A stretch of 64,000 nt of DNA from Burkholderia metallica (GCF_902832845.1 NZ_CADFDB010000010.1:1-64000), one strand, 5' to 3'. Counted from the stretch's first letter, positions 9,472 through 17,363 are shown. Notes: generated by a model from the letters alone, not told the origin. Numbers and translations: made by a program.

Positions 9472-9522
9472 GAGCGTGACTTCGCGCGTTTCGGCTTCGA
9501 ATACGCGGACGTAAACGAAAGC

Positions 9523-9553
9523 GGGGCAGGCGGTGAACACACCACGCTGCCCC
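9523..9553 (-). terminator. Candidate tdh terminator
   Basis: A GGGGCAG/CTGCCCC inverted repeat (9523-9529 with 9547-9553) lies just downstream of the tdh stop. It is followed on the minus strand by a moderately T-rich stretch. The loop is long, so confidence is modest. Confidence 0.45.
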
Positions 9554-9561
9554 TGCGGCAC

Positions 9562-10590
9562 TCAGGCCGTCCAGTCGAGAATCACCTTGCCGCTTTCACC
9601 GGACAGCATCGCGGCGAAGCCTTTCTCGTAATCGTCGGCCGCAAAGCGGTGCGTGATGATCGGCGACAGGTCGAGGCCGCTCTGCAGCATCGCGACCATC
9701 TTGTACCAGGTCTCGAACATCTCGCGGCCGTAGATCCCCTTGATCTCGAGCCCCTTGAAGATCACCTGGTTCCAGTCGATCGCCGTCTGCGCGGGCGGAA
9801 TGCCGAGCAGCGCGACCTTGCCGCCGTGGTTCATCGCCTCGAGCATGCTCGTGAACGCGCTCGGCACGCCTGACATTTCGAGGCCGACATCGAAGCCTTC
9901 GGTCATGTGCAGCTCGGACATCACGTCGCGCAGCGACTCGCGCGCGACGTTGACCGCGCGCGTCGCGCCCATCTTGCGCGCAAGTTCCAGCCGGTAGTCG
10001 TTGATGTCGGTGATCACGACGTTGCGCGCGCCGACGTGCTTCGCGATCGCGACGGCCATGATGCCGATCGGGCCCGCGCCGGTGATCAGCACGTCTTCGC
10101 CGACGAGGTTGAACGACAGCGCCGTGTGCGTCGCGTTGCCGAACGGATCGAAGATCGACGCCAGATCGTCGGAGATCTCCGGCGGAATCTTGAACGCGTT
10201 GAATGCCGGAATCGCCAGATACTCGGCGAACGCGCCTTCGCGGTTCACGCCGACGCCGACCGTGTTGCGGCACAGATGCCGGCGCCCCGCGCGACAGTTG
10301 CGGCAGAAGCCGCACGTGATGTGGCCTTCGCCGGACACGCGATCGCCGATCGCGAAGCCGCGCACCTCCTGTCCCATCTCGACGATCTCGCCGACATACT
10401 CGTGACCGACGTGCATCGGCACGGGAATCGTCTTCTGCGCCCAGTCGTCCCACTTCCAGATATGGATGTCGGTGCCGCAGATCGCGGTGCGGCGGATCTT
10501 GATCAGCACGTCGTTGTGGCCGACTTCGGGACGCTTCACGCGCGTGAGCGTGAGGCCGGGGCCGCGTTCGAGCTTTGCCAGTGCTTTCAT
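9562..10590 (-). CDS. tdh: L-threonine 3-dehydrogenase
   Basis: A 342-residue zinc-dependent medium-chain dehydrogenase that oxidises L-threonine to 2-amino-3-ketobutyrate with NAD. Visible features: the catalytic zinc ligand region [30 protein letters not shown], the structural zinc cysteines [15 protein letters not shown], the Rossmann loop [17 protein letters not shown], and the family signature in [24 protein letters not shown] precedes the ATG. It lies 13 bp downstream of kbl on the same strand, forming the classic two-step threonine-to-glycine operon. Confidence 0.95.
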   Translation of the reverse strand: MKALAKLERGPGLTLTRVKRPEVGHNDVLIKIRRTAICGTDIHIWKWDDWAQKTIPVPMHVGHEYVGEIVEMGQEVRGFAIGDRVSGEGHITCGFCRNCRAGRRHLCRNTVGVGVNREGAFAEYLAIPAFNAFKIPPEISDDLASIFDPFGNATHTALSFNLVGEDVLITGAGPIGIMAVAIAKHVGARNVVITDINDYRLELARKMGATRAVNVARESLRDVMSELHMTEGFDVGLEMSGVPSAFTSMLEAMNHGGKVALLGIPPAQTAIDWNQVIFKGLEIKGIYGREMFETWYKMVAMLQSGLDLSPIITHRFAADDYEKGFAAMLSGESGKVILDWTA

Positions 10591-10603
10591 GGTCGCGCCT
10601 CCG

Positions 10604-11803
10604 TCAGATGATGCCGAGCGACTTGCCGACGCGCACGAACGCGGCGACCGTCCGGTCGATCTGCTCGGGCGTATGCGCGGCGCTCATCTGCGTACGGATG
10701 CGCGCGCGCCCGCGCGGCACGACGGGGAACGAGAATCCGATCACGTAGACGCCTTCGTCGAGCAGCTTGTCGGCCATGTTCGTCGCGAGCTGAGCGTCGC
10801 CGAGCATCACCGGGATGATCGGATGCGCGCCCGGCACGAGCGTGAAGCCCGCTTCGGTCATCTGCTTGCGGAACCGCGCGCCGTTTTCGCGCACGCGCTC
10901 GCGCAGTTTCGCGCCTTCGTCGCTGCCGAGCAGTTCGAGCACCTTCAGCGATGCCGCGGCGATGCTCGGCGTGAGCGTGTTCGAGAACAGGTACGGGCGC
11001 GAGCGCTGGCGCAGCAGCTCGATCACCTCGCGACGCGCGGCGACGTAGCCGCCCGATGCGCCGCCCAGCGCCTTGCCGAGCGTGCCCGTGATGATATCGA
11101 CGCGCCCTTCGACGCCGCAGTGCTCGGGCGTGCCGCGGCCGTGCGTGCCGATGAAGCCGACCGCGTGCGAATCGTCGACCATCACGATCGCGCCGTAGCG
11201 GTCGGCGAGGTCGCAGATGCCTTTGAGGTCGGCGATGATGCCGTCCATCGAGAACACGCCGTCGGTCGCGATCAGCTTGTGGCGCGCGCCCGCCGCATCG
11301 GCTTCCTTGAGCTTCGCCTCGAGATCGGACAGGTCGTTGTTCTTGTAGCGGAAGCGCTTCGCCTTGCAGAGACGAACGCCGTCGATGATGCTTGCGTGGT
11401 TCAGCTCGTCGCTGATCACCGCGTCGTTCTCGTCGAGCAGCGTTTCGAACAGCCCGCCGTTCGCGTCGAAGCAGCTCGAGTAGAGGATGCTGTCCTCGGT
11501 GCCGAGGAACGCGGCCAGTGCGCTTTCCAGTTGCTTGTGCACGGTTTGCGTGCCGCAGATGAAGCGGACCGATGCCATGCCGAAGCCGTCCTGGTCGAGC
11601 CCGGCCTTCGCCGCGTCGATCAGGCGCGCGTCGTTCGCCAGACCCAGATAGTTGTTCGCGCAGAAATTGAGCACGCCGGCACCGCCGGCGAGCCTCACGT
11701 CCGCCGCCTGGGGACTCGCGATCTCGCGCTCGGTCTTGTAAAAACCGTCCGCGCGGATCTGGTCCAGCGTCCCGCGCACCTGGGCGAGAAAGGCATCACG
11801 CAT
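10604..11803 (-). CDS. kbl: Glycine C-acetyltransferase (2-amino-3-ketobutyrate CoA ligase)
   Basis: A 399-residue PLP enzyme of the alpha-oxoamine synthase family. It cleaves 2-amino-3-ketobutyrate with CoA to glycine and acetyl-CoA. The PLP lysine is in [15 protein letters not shown], and the cofactor-binding segment [12 protein letters not shown] is present. The ATG at 11803 with AGGAG before it gives the standard family length; the upstream in-frame ATGs are rejected. First gene of the kbl-tdh operon, divergent from an XRE-cupin regulator (about 160 bp apart). Confidence 0.95.
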   Translation of the reverse strand: MRDAFLAQVRGTLDQIRADGFYKTEREIASPQAADVRLAGGAGVLNFCANNYLGLANDARLIDAAKAGLDQDGFGMASVRFICGTQTVHKQLESALAAFLGTEDSILYSSCFDANGGLFETLLDENDAVISDELNHASIIDGVRLCKAKRFRYKNNDLSDLEAKLKEADAAGARHKLIATDGVFSMDGIIADLKGICDLADRYGAIVMVDDSHAVGFIGTHGRGTPEHCGVEGRVDIITGTLGKALGGASGGYVAARREVIELLRQRSRPYLFSNTLTPSIAAASLKVLELLGSDEGAKLRERVRENGARFRKQMTEAGFTLVPGAHPIIPVMLGDAQLATNMADKLLDEGVYVIGFSFPVVPRGRARIRTQMSAAHTPEQIDRTVAAFVRVGKSLGII

Positions 11804-11887
11804 CGCAAAGCTCCTGACAGGGTTTCGCATTCCGCAACGCGCCACTCGTGGCGGCGGCGCAACGGCCTGCTACTGTTATAGTCGGTC

Positions 11888-11941
11888 GTTCGGTTGACCG
11901 CATTTATCCGATATTCCGAACTAAAATTCGAAATACCGAAC
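11888..11941. promoter_or_regulatory. Repeated CCGAAC half-sites between kbl and the XRE regulator
   Basis: ATTCCGAAC at 11913-11921 and ATACCGAAC at 11933-11941 are direct repeats exactly 20 bp apart (about two helical turns). An inverted GTTCGG lies at 11888-11893. The stretch is AT-rich compared with its surroundings. It is a likely operator for the adjacent XRE-cupin regulator acting on both divergent promoters. Confidence 0.55.
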
Positions 11942-11964
11942 AACTCTAAGCGAACGGAATCCAA

Positions 11965-12576
11965 ATGGCAAGTTCCCCCGGTTCGCGGCGCACGCCCGCC
12001 AGCGCCGCCCCGCAACCGCCGGCCGCCACGCCGCCGCGCGTCGGCGAGCAGATCCAGCGGCTGCGCAACGAGCGCAAGCTGACGCTCGACGACCTGTCGC
12101 GCGCGGCCGGCGTATCGAAATCGATGCTCTCCGAAATCGAACGCGACAAGGCCAACCCGACGATCGCCGTGGCGTGGCGCCTGACGAACGCGCTCGGCAT
12201 CACGCTCGACGAGCTGTTCTCGCAGCCGAAGGCGCCCGAAACCATCCGCGTGGACGGCCCGCACGACATTCCGACGCTCGCCGGCCACGACGGCCGCTAC
12301 CAGTTGCGCGTATGGGGCCCGATCGACCTCGCCGGCAAGTTCGAGTGGTACGAGCTGACGTTGCCGGGCGGCGGCGCGTTGATATCGAACGCACACGAGC
12401 CCGGCACGCGCGAGCACCTCACCGTGCTGCAGGGCGCGATGGAGATCGAAGCCGCGGCGGCCAGCCGGCGCCTGAAGGTGGGCGACACCGCGCGCTACCC
12501 GGCCGACGAGCCGCACGCGATCCGCAATCCCGGCAAGGCCGAGGCGCGCGCACTGCTTATCGTGATACACCGCTGA
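11965..12576 (+). CDS. XRE-family regulator with C-terminal cupin domain
   Basis: A 203-residue regulator. Residues ~27-85 form a Cro/XRE helix-turn-helix (GEQIQRLRNERKLTLDDLSRAAGVSKSMLSEIERDKANPT is the span; key helix SKSMLSEIER). Residues ~125-200 form a small cupin beta-barrel with GTREHLTVLQGAMEIE and YPADEPHAIRNPG. The ~25-residue Ala/Pro-rich N-terminal leader may be disordered. HTH-cupin proteins often regulate adjacent amino-acid catabolism genes by sensing a metabolite in the cupin. Its divergence from kbl-tdh suggests control of threonine degradation (inference). Confidence 0.88.
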   Translation: MASSPGSRRTPASAAPQPPAATPPRVGEQIQRLRNERKLTLDDLSRAAGVSKSMLSEIERDKANPTIAVAWRLTNALGITLDELFSQPKAPETIRVDGPHDIPTLAGHDGRYQLRVWGPIDLAGKFEWYELTLPGGGALISNAHEPGTREHLTVLQGAMEIEAAAASRRLKVGDTARYPADEPHAIRNPGKAEARALLIVIHR

Positions 12577-12636
12577 CGGCACGAATAGCTGGCCGAACGG
12601 CCAGGGGGATCTGTCGCAGGCCAGTTGCGGAAATCA

Positions 12637-12652
12637 CTGTATATTTGTACAG
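12637..12652. promoter_or_regulatory. LexA (SOS) box
   Basis: CTGTATATTTGTACAG fits the CTGT-N8-ACAG LexA operator of beta- and gammaproteobacteria. It lies inside a longer near-palindrome, ACTGTA-N6-TACAGT with GTATA/TATAC flanks. It is centred about 80 bp upstream of the ATG at 12725 in an otherwise GC-rich region, in a normal position for a promoter-overlapping operator. Confidence 0.8.
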
Positions 12653-12724
12653 TATACGGACATTCCGCCATGCACGGGCCGGAGCCGGCGCACCGAGGCG
12701 CCGCCCGGTCGACAGGAGCCTGCA

Positions 12725-13102
12725 ATGACAGAAGAACAAGATTTGGCCGCGCTCAGCTTCAAGGCTGCCGCGCACGACCTCGAGCTGATCGTTCGGCATA
12801 TCGCCGGGCGCTACATCCGCCAGCGCGTCCCGCTGACGTGGCGCCTGCTGCACGCAATCGAAGCCGAGGCGCTCGCCGATCTCGGCTTTGCCAGCCGGCA
12901 CGAGGCCGGCATGCGTCAACTGTTCGAACGGCCGTCGGACATGACGTTTCCCGAAACGGACGATCCGATCGACTTCGGGCGCTCGAATGCGCTGCCCGCC
13001 GTATTTTCGTTCGCGGTCCTCGCGTACGAAGCGGCGTCGGCGTCGCACGACGCCGCGCATCGCGAGCGTGTTCACCGTCCGTCCAAGGCGTGGGGCGACT
13101 GA
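12725..13102 (+). CDS. Hypothetical protein behind a LexA box
   Basis: A 125-residue, mostly helical, acidic protein of no family I recognise. No signal peptide, membrane segment, Cys pair or nucleotide-binding motif is visible. AGGAG lies a few bases before the ATG. The LexA box upstream is the only promoter-like signal, so it is probably induced by DNA damage. A degenerate tyrosine-recombinase gene follows 103 bp downstream and could be co-transcribed. It is neither an umuD/imuA relative nor a toxin that I can identify. Confidence 0.65.
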   Translation: MTEEQDLAALSFKAAAHDLELIVRHIAGRYIRQRVPLTWRLLHAIEAEALADLGFASRHEAGMRQLFERPSDMTFPETDDPIDFGRSNALPAVFSFAVLAYEAASASHDAAHRERVHRPSKAWGD

Positions 13103-13205
13103 TCGCCGGCCACGGGCTGCCATGCGTGGCGGCCTTGCTCATTTTCTTGCTGCCCGAGACGTTGCGGAAAGGGCTACCATATACGCAACTAACGGAATAA
13201 ATCAC

Positions 13206-14225
13206 ATGTCCCTTCCCGCCTCTCCCGACACCCCGGCACGCCCGGAAGAAACGGACCTGTTCGACCGCGGCGCATCCGACTGGATCGTCTCGCCCGAAGC
13301 CGCATTCGATGCGTGGCTCGCGATGCAGGACTATCGCCGCTCGTCGGCCGACGTCTATCGCGCGCAGTGGGGCGCGTTTCTCACGTGGATGCGGGCGCAC
13401 CAGAAAACCCTCGAAACGGTCGATACCGCCACCATCGCGAATTTCGTCGGCGAACTGCCGATCCGGAAAACCCAGCGAATGCGCTATTTGCGGCTGATCG
13501 AGCGCGTGCTCGACCACATCCGGCGCACCGAATACGCGTCGACCAACCCGGCCCGGTTCATTGCTCAGGATGGCGAAGCGAACTGGCGCAAGGCGCGCGA
13601 CAACGAACCGACCGGTTTCCTCACGCCGGCCGAGCGCGCGACGTTGCTCGCATACCTGTTTTCACCGATCGGCGTATCGGGTTCCGCGTACTGGAAAGAG
13701 CGGCGCGACCGCGCGCTCGTCGCTGCGTTTCTCGGCGCGGGCATCAAAACCGGCGAAGCCCGTGCACTCACGATTAGTTGCATCAATACGAGCGGCACGG
13801 CGCTGCGGATCGCGTCGACGCATCCGGATTTCGCGCGCGAAACCCACCTCGCGTCATTCGCGATCGCGCTGCTCGAAGCCTGGCTCACCGAACGCAAGCG
13901 TCAGGACATTCCCGGTGAACTCGTGTTCCCGGCCTCCCACACGGGGCGGCCGATGCACAAGGCGACGATGCTGCGCGCGATCGACGCGATCGTCGAATCC
14001 GCCGGGCTCACGTCGTCGCGCACCGCCCGCGCGAGCCCGCAAACGCTGCGCAATACCTACGCGGCCGAACTGTTCGAACACGACGTGCCGCCCGAACGCG
14101 TCGGCAAATGGCTCGGCTTCGTGCGGCCGGTCTCGTCGAATCGCCTGCATCGTGCGTGGAAAAACTGGCGCGACGGGCTGGCCGACAGCAACGGTGACGC
14201 GTCCGACAGCGACGAAACTCACTGA
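13206..14225 (+). CDS. Tyrosine-recombinase-fold protein lacking most catalytic residues
   Basis: A 339-residue protein with the layout of a phage integrase/XerD: an N-terminal core-binding domain (about residues 30-120, EAAFDAWLAMQDYRRSSADVYRAQW) and a C-terminal catalytic-like domain (about 137-320). The expected catalytic set is R-K-H-R-H/W-Y. In AFLGAGIKTGEARAL the first Arg is Lys181. In the ASPQTLRNTYAAEL box the His is Gln279 while Arg282 remains. The LGH box reads WLGFV, with Phe305. At the nucleophile position there is Leu314, and no Tyr follows. It is therefore probably unable to cleave DNA and may be a DNA-binding architectural protein. It sits between the LexA-box gene and the KfrA-like gene beside the origin. 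The frame is intact with normal codon use, which argues against simple decay. Confidence 0.75.
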   Translation: MSLPASPDTPARPEETDLFDRGASDWIVSPEAAFDAWLAMQDYRRSSADVYRAQWGAFLTWMRAHQKTLETVDTATIANFVGELPIRKTQRMRYLRLIERVLDHIRRTEYASTNPARFIAQDGEANWRKARDNEPTGFLTPAERATLLAYLFSPIGVSGSAYWKERRDRALVAAFLGAGIKTGEARALTISCINTSGTALRIASTHPDFARETHLASFAIALLEAWLTERKRQDIPGELVFPASHTGRPMHKATMLRAIDAIVESAGLTSSRTARASPQTLRNTYAAELFEHDVPPERVGKWLGFVRPVSSNRLHRAWKNWRDGLADSNGDASDSDETH

Positions 14226-14296
14226 TCGCCGAACGGCTGCTCACGCGAAGCGATCCGTGAGCAGCCTCGTGTGGCGCAGCCTCACCGTTTCACAGC

Positions 14297-14339
14297 TCCC
14301 GAAAAACCTCACCTCAAGCGTCCCGGATCGTCTCACCTG
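14297..14339 (-). repeat. Distal iteron pair 4 (14.3 kb)
   Basis: TCCCGAAAAACCTCACCTC at 14297-14315 and TCCCGGATCGTCTCACCTG at 14321-14339, starts 24 bp apart. Both are in the inverted orientation, in the gap between the convergent recombinase-like gene and the KfrA-like gene. Confidence 0.85.
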
Positions 14340-14361
14340 TGCGGTGCGGCCGAACCTTGCA

Positions 14362-15561
14362 TCACGAGTGCGCAAAACGGGCGGCCGCTTCGAATCGCGA
14401 CGGCCATGCGCCCGACGCGTGCTCACACTCGGGGCACGTCACTTCAAAACCATCTTCTCCATGTGACAACTCCGGCTCGCCGTCGCAATGCGGACATTGA
14501 GCCGGCACCGGAATGTCGTGATCCAGCGACGTGCCGATCGCGGCAAACGCTTCGGCATCCAGTTGCCCGGCATCGGCCAGGCGACGGATCAGCGCGGCGA
14601 TTTCCGGATTCATGCCGCGGCTCGCGCGCAATGCGTTCGCCTCGCGCGTCGCACGTTCCAGTTCGTCGCCCTGGGTGCGCAATTGATCTTCGAGCCGGTC
14701 GGCGCGCGCCTTCGCCGAACTCAATTGCTGCAGGAAATCGAACTCCTTGCGCTGAACGTCGCGCAAGCCGCTCTGATAGGTCGCTGCCATGCTGCGCAAC
14801 GAATCCAGCTCGACCAGCATCGGCTTGACGCGGCGTTCGGCTTCGGCCACCGCGTCCTTGATCTGCTGCGCGTAGTGCTCGGTGCGCTGTTGCAGTTCCG
14901 CTTGCAGGGCATCGATGCGGTCGCGCAACGTGGCGTTATGAGCCTGTTCGGCTTCGACGCGCACGCCGGCCGCGGCCAGCTCGTTCTCCAGTCGAGCGAT
15001 TGTGGTGAGCAACGTCGCTTCGCTTGCCGAACCGTGCGTCGTTTGCGACGCGAGCTGGACCTCGAGTTCCGTCACGCGCGCCTGCAATTGCTCGTTTTTC
15101 GCTTCGCCGCGCACGAGTGCGGCTTCGAGGGTTTCCTGGCGCACGGTTGCATCACGCAACCGCTGTTCGGCGTCGGCGATGCTGGCGCGAACCTGCTCGC
15201 GATCGCCGTCGAGGCTGTCCCGCGCGGCTTTCAACGCTTCTTCATAGAGTGCGCCGAGCAACGCGCCGGCTTTTTCCTCGACGGCTTTCGGGATGGCGGC
15301 GCCGTCGAGCCTGACTCGGGAAGCCGAACGGATGCGTTCCCAGAAATGGTCGATGTCTTTCGGGATGTCGCTCGCGCTGCCGGTCTGGGTGAGATCGCGG
15401 ACGTTGGCAGCCGACGGCCGAATGCCCAGATCGAAGAACAACCGCTTGCACGCGTGCAGCGACAATTCCTGCCGTCGCGCGCCGCTTGCACGCAGCGATT
15501 CCAGTTCGTCCCGAATGGCGTGGCGGATTTCGTCCAGGGTCATCGCTGTGCTCACAGACAT
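14362..15561 (-). CDS. KfrA-like coiled-coil DNA-binding protein with C-terminal zinc ribbon
   Basis: A protein of about 399 residues. The N-terminal part (about residues 7-95) fits the KfrA_N DNA-binding domain of plasmid proteins. A long Glu/Gln/Arg-rich helical region (about 125-315) is a clear coiled coil with heptad-like leucines. The C-terminus has CPHC (356, 359) and CPEC (376, 379), a four-cysteine zinc ribbon that I do not associate with classical KfrA. Plasmid KfrA proteins bind DNA, polymerise and help segregation or compaction. Its position between the origin field and the recombinase-like gene fits a replicon-maintenance role (inference). The start at 15561 is one of two possible; ATG at 15543 would remove six residues. 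Confidence 0.75.
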   Translation of the reverse strand: MSVSTAMTLDEIRHAIRDELESLRASGARRQELSLHACKRLFFDLGIRPSAANVRDLTQTGSASDIPKDIDHFWERIRSASRVRLDGAAIPKAVEEKAGALLGALYEEALKAARDSLDGDREQVRASIADAEQRLRDATVRQETLEAALVRGEAKNEQLQARVTELEVQLASQTTHGSASEATLLTTIARLENELAAAGVRVEAEQAHNATLRDRIDALQAELQQRTEHYAQQIKDAVAEAERRVKPMLVELDSLRSMAATYQSGLRDVQRKEFDFLQQLSSAKARADRLEDQLRTQGDELERATREANALRASRGMNPEIAALIRRLADAGQLDAEAFAAIGTSLDHDIPVPAQCPHCDGEPELSHGEDGFEVTCPECEHASGAWPSRFEAAARFAHS

Positions 15562-15820
15562 TGAAATGTGGCAATCATAACGAAATACGTAGCTATCGAT
15601 ACTGATTCCCGGTCGACGTTGTGAATTTACGTCGCTTTGCACAGAAATCAGGGCTGTGAGCGAATCCAGACGACTGTGGTGCAGGATTCCGTGAAACAAA
15701 GCGAAGAAAGTGAGCCAAGTCCTTGTCGCGCAAGCATTTTCCAGCAGACCCCGAATTTGGGCATTTGTTTCACATGACGGGGCATCCGGTCGGCTGCGGG
15801 TGTTCAGGGGTTCGGGTGTC

Positions 15821-15829
15821 TGTGGAAAA
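15821..15829 (-). promoter_or_regulatory. DnaA-box-like site at the origin
   Basis: TGTGGAAAA is the complement of TTTTCCACA and fits the relaxed TTWTNCACA consensus. It is immediately beside the AT-rich patch, where a DnaA assist in origin opening would be expected. Confidence 0.55.
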
Positions 15830-15839
15830 CTCTGCAGCG

Positions 15840-15905
15840 GATGGCTTGAGAGTATTAGAAGTAAACACCCTTGAACCCTTAGTTAAAAACGTTAACGCCA
15901 CGGCA
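15840..15905. other. AT-rich candidate unwinding element
   Basis: A stretch rich in TTAGAAGTAAA and AGTTAAAAACGTTAA words, much lower in GC than the surrounding DNA. It lies between the DnaA-like box and the phased iterons, the usual position of a DNA unwinding element. Confidence 0.55.
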
Positions 15906-15936
15906 CAGCCTTATGCAGCAAGGCTTTCCGGCCGAC

Positions 15937-16043
15937 AAGGTGAAGTTTTACGGGAGCCAAGGTGATCTTCTGCGGGAGCTGACGTGATGGGGTTCAGGGA
16001 ACTGCGTGAGCCGTTGCGGGAAAGGTCGTGAGCGGATTCGGGA
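15937..16043 (+). repeat. Helically phased iteron block (five copies)
   Basis: Five 19-bp copies start at 15937, 15959, 15982, 16003 and 16025, spaced 21-23 bp apart (about two helical turns), so bound initiators would align on one face. The first two are close to consensus (AAGGTGAAGTTTTACGGGA and AAGGTGATCTTCTGCGGGA). The last three keep mainly GTGA and GGGA. Confidence 0.8.
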
Positions 16044-16068
16044 TCACAGTGAAATGCAAGTTTTCCCA

Positions 16069-16874
16069 AAGGTGAGGTTTTTCGGGGCCTCACAGCCACA
16101 GAACCCGCGCGGTGCCTGACTGCACAGTTTTCTGCCTGTGCAGACATAAGTGAGAATTTGCGGGACCCTCTTCGTGCCCCGTTTCTGCCCATCTTTTAGG
16201 CAGATTCTGTGAAAGGTGAGATTTCACGGGACTCCGCAGTCATTTGGTGTGAGGTTTTCCGGGAAACGAACGCCATTGTGCACAGCAAAAGTGCGCTCGG
16301 GGGGCCGTGATGCCCTAAAGGTGAGGTTTTACGGGAGGGAAATCGGGGTTTTCCTGCCCGGATCCCGTTGAGGTGAGCTTTTTCGGGGCCCGGATCACAG
16401 GCTGTGATTCGGAGTAAAGGTGAGCCTTTTCGGGGATGGACTGTGCCCAATAATTGGTCATAGGTGAGGCTTTTCGGGAGCTGTGAGCCGCCGGATTCGC
16501 CGAAAAGCCCGCCAGGACTGGGAGAAATCTCGTTTTTGCTGTGCCACTTTTTGGCACAGGTGAGATTTTTCGGGGGCCGACACAGGGTTGTCGTATGAAG
16601 GATTTCCGTCGAAAGGTGAGGCTTTTCGGGGGATGTCCGCCGCGGACCGCCAAATGCCTTGTGCGCATAAGTATCGGAAGACATTGGGATTTTTGATACC
16701 GCGGCAGTTACGGTGAGATTTTTCGGGAGCGATTTCCGTGCCTGTGGGAGCACAGCGATTTTTGGGTAAGGTGAGCGTTTTCGGGAGACTCCGGCAGCGG
16801 ACCCCGTGTGTGTCGGGCATTCCGCGACCTCCCGACGAATCGACATGCTGTGCTGAAGGTGAGCATTTTCGGGA
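16069..16874 (+). repeat. Main iteron array (fourteen copies)
   Basis: 19-bp copies of AAGGTGAGNTTTTTCGGGA start at 16069, 16147, 16213, about 16246, 16318, 16370, 16417, 16461, 16557, 16613, 16710, 16768 and 16856, plus partial matches. GGTGAG and CGGG(A/G) are nearly invariant and the centre is T-rich. Spacing is irregular (33-97 bp), unlike the phased block. All are in the same direction as repA. Confidence 0.9.
16658..16671. promoter_or_regulatory. parS-like half-diverged site inside the origin
   Basis: CTTGTGCGCATAAG keeps the central TGTGCGCATAA of the variant parS sites at 20865 and 19891 but lacks the outer bases. It may be a weak ParB site or chance similarity. Confidence 0.35.
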
Positions 16875-17113
16875 CCAGACCCGGTTCGTGCGCTGTACAA
16901 TGCGCGCCCGGGCCGGCAAAGGAGGTCCGATCGGCTCCCGCCAGCAAGGTTCACAGGCTTCTTCCGGGATGTCGGACCCATTGCGAATCTCGCCGGAAGT
17001 CACGCCTGTACATGCATACAGGCCGACACAAGCCGATCGCGAGGCGCGTTCAACCGGGATCGCAACGCTGTGTCGAACACAGCGTGCGCAGTCGTAAAAT
17101 TGCGACAAATTGA

Positions 17114-17244
17114 AAGGTGAGCCGATACGGGAGCACATTTCGCACGTGTCGCGCACAGGTGAAATTCTGTGAATCGGCGTCTCCCGCAGCACGTCTGGAC
17201 GAGTCCGGAACGCTGCAAATCCGGACCGGTGAGGGTTTTCGGGA
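17114..17244 (+). repeat. Promoter-proximal iterons upstream of repA
   Basis: AAGGTGAGCCGATACGGGA at 17114-17132 and CCGGTGAGGGTTTTCGGGA at 17226-17244. Diverged matches lie near 17153, 17250 and 17289. The second copy ends about 120 bp before the repA start, so RepA binding here could repress its own promoter, as in iteron plasmids. Confidence 0.75.
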
Positions 17245-17363
17245 GCGCTTGGGGTGAGTGCCGTTTTGCGCGAGCGCTTCACCTGCTATGGTGAGCATGT
17301 CGTTCTGGACGCACATCACCGCAGGCGCTATCCTTCCGGGAAACTTCTCCTCCGACCCGACGT

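Larger units (their letters stand above)
9147..9561. other. 415-bp convergent intergenic region
   Basis: No gene is supported. It holds a short GATCGA-rich direct repeat (about 9159-9200), an iteron half-copy AAGGTGAAG near 9380, a complete inverted iteron at 9453-9471, and a probable tdh terminator. Confidence 0.6.
15562..17363. other. Replication origin region of the secondary chromosome
   Basis: About 1.8 kb without a credible gene. In order: an AT-rich patch at 15840-15905 preceded by a DnaA-box-like TGTGGAAAA at 15821, a helically phased iteron block at 15937-16043, about 15 further iterons to 17244, then repA. All iterons point toward repA. The initiator gene, AT-rich element and iterons together have the architecture of an iteron-controlled theta origin as in plasmids and vibrio/Burkholderia second chromosomes. 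Confidence 0.88.

Noticed and set aside
12588-12604. CTGGCC-GAAC-GGCCAG hairpin after the XRE-cupin gene as a terminator
   Set aside because: The stem is only 6 bp and no T tract follows, so it was not listed as a terminator.
13206-14225. Evidence for an integrated mobile element around the recombinase-like gene
   Set aside because: No att repeats, tRNA target, transposase or composition shift were seen, and the catalytic residues are missing.
15723-17319. Several 60-270 codon frames in the origin region
   Set aside because: They run through iterons and translate the repeats (SRKTSP-type peptides on the minus strand); no ribosome site or motif.
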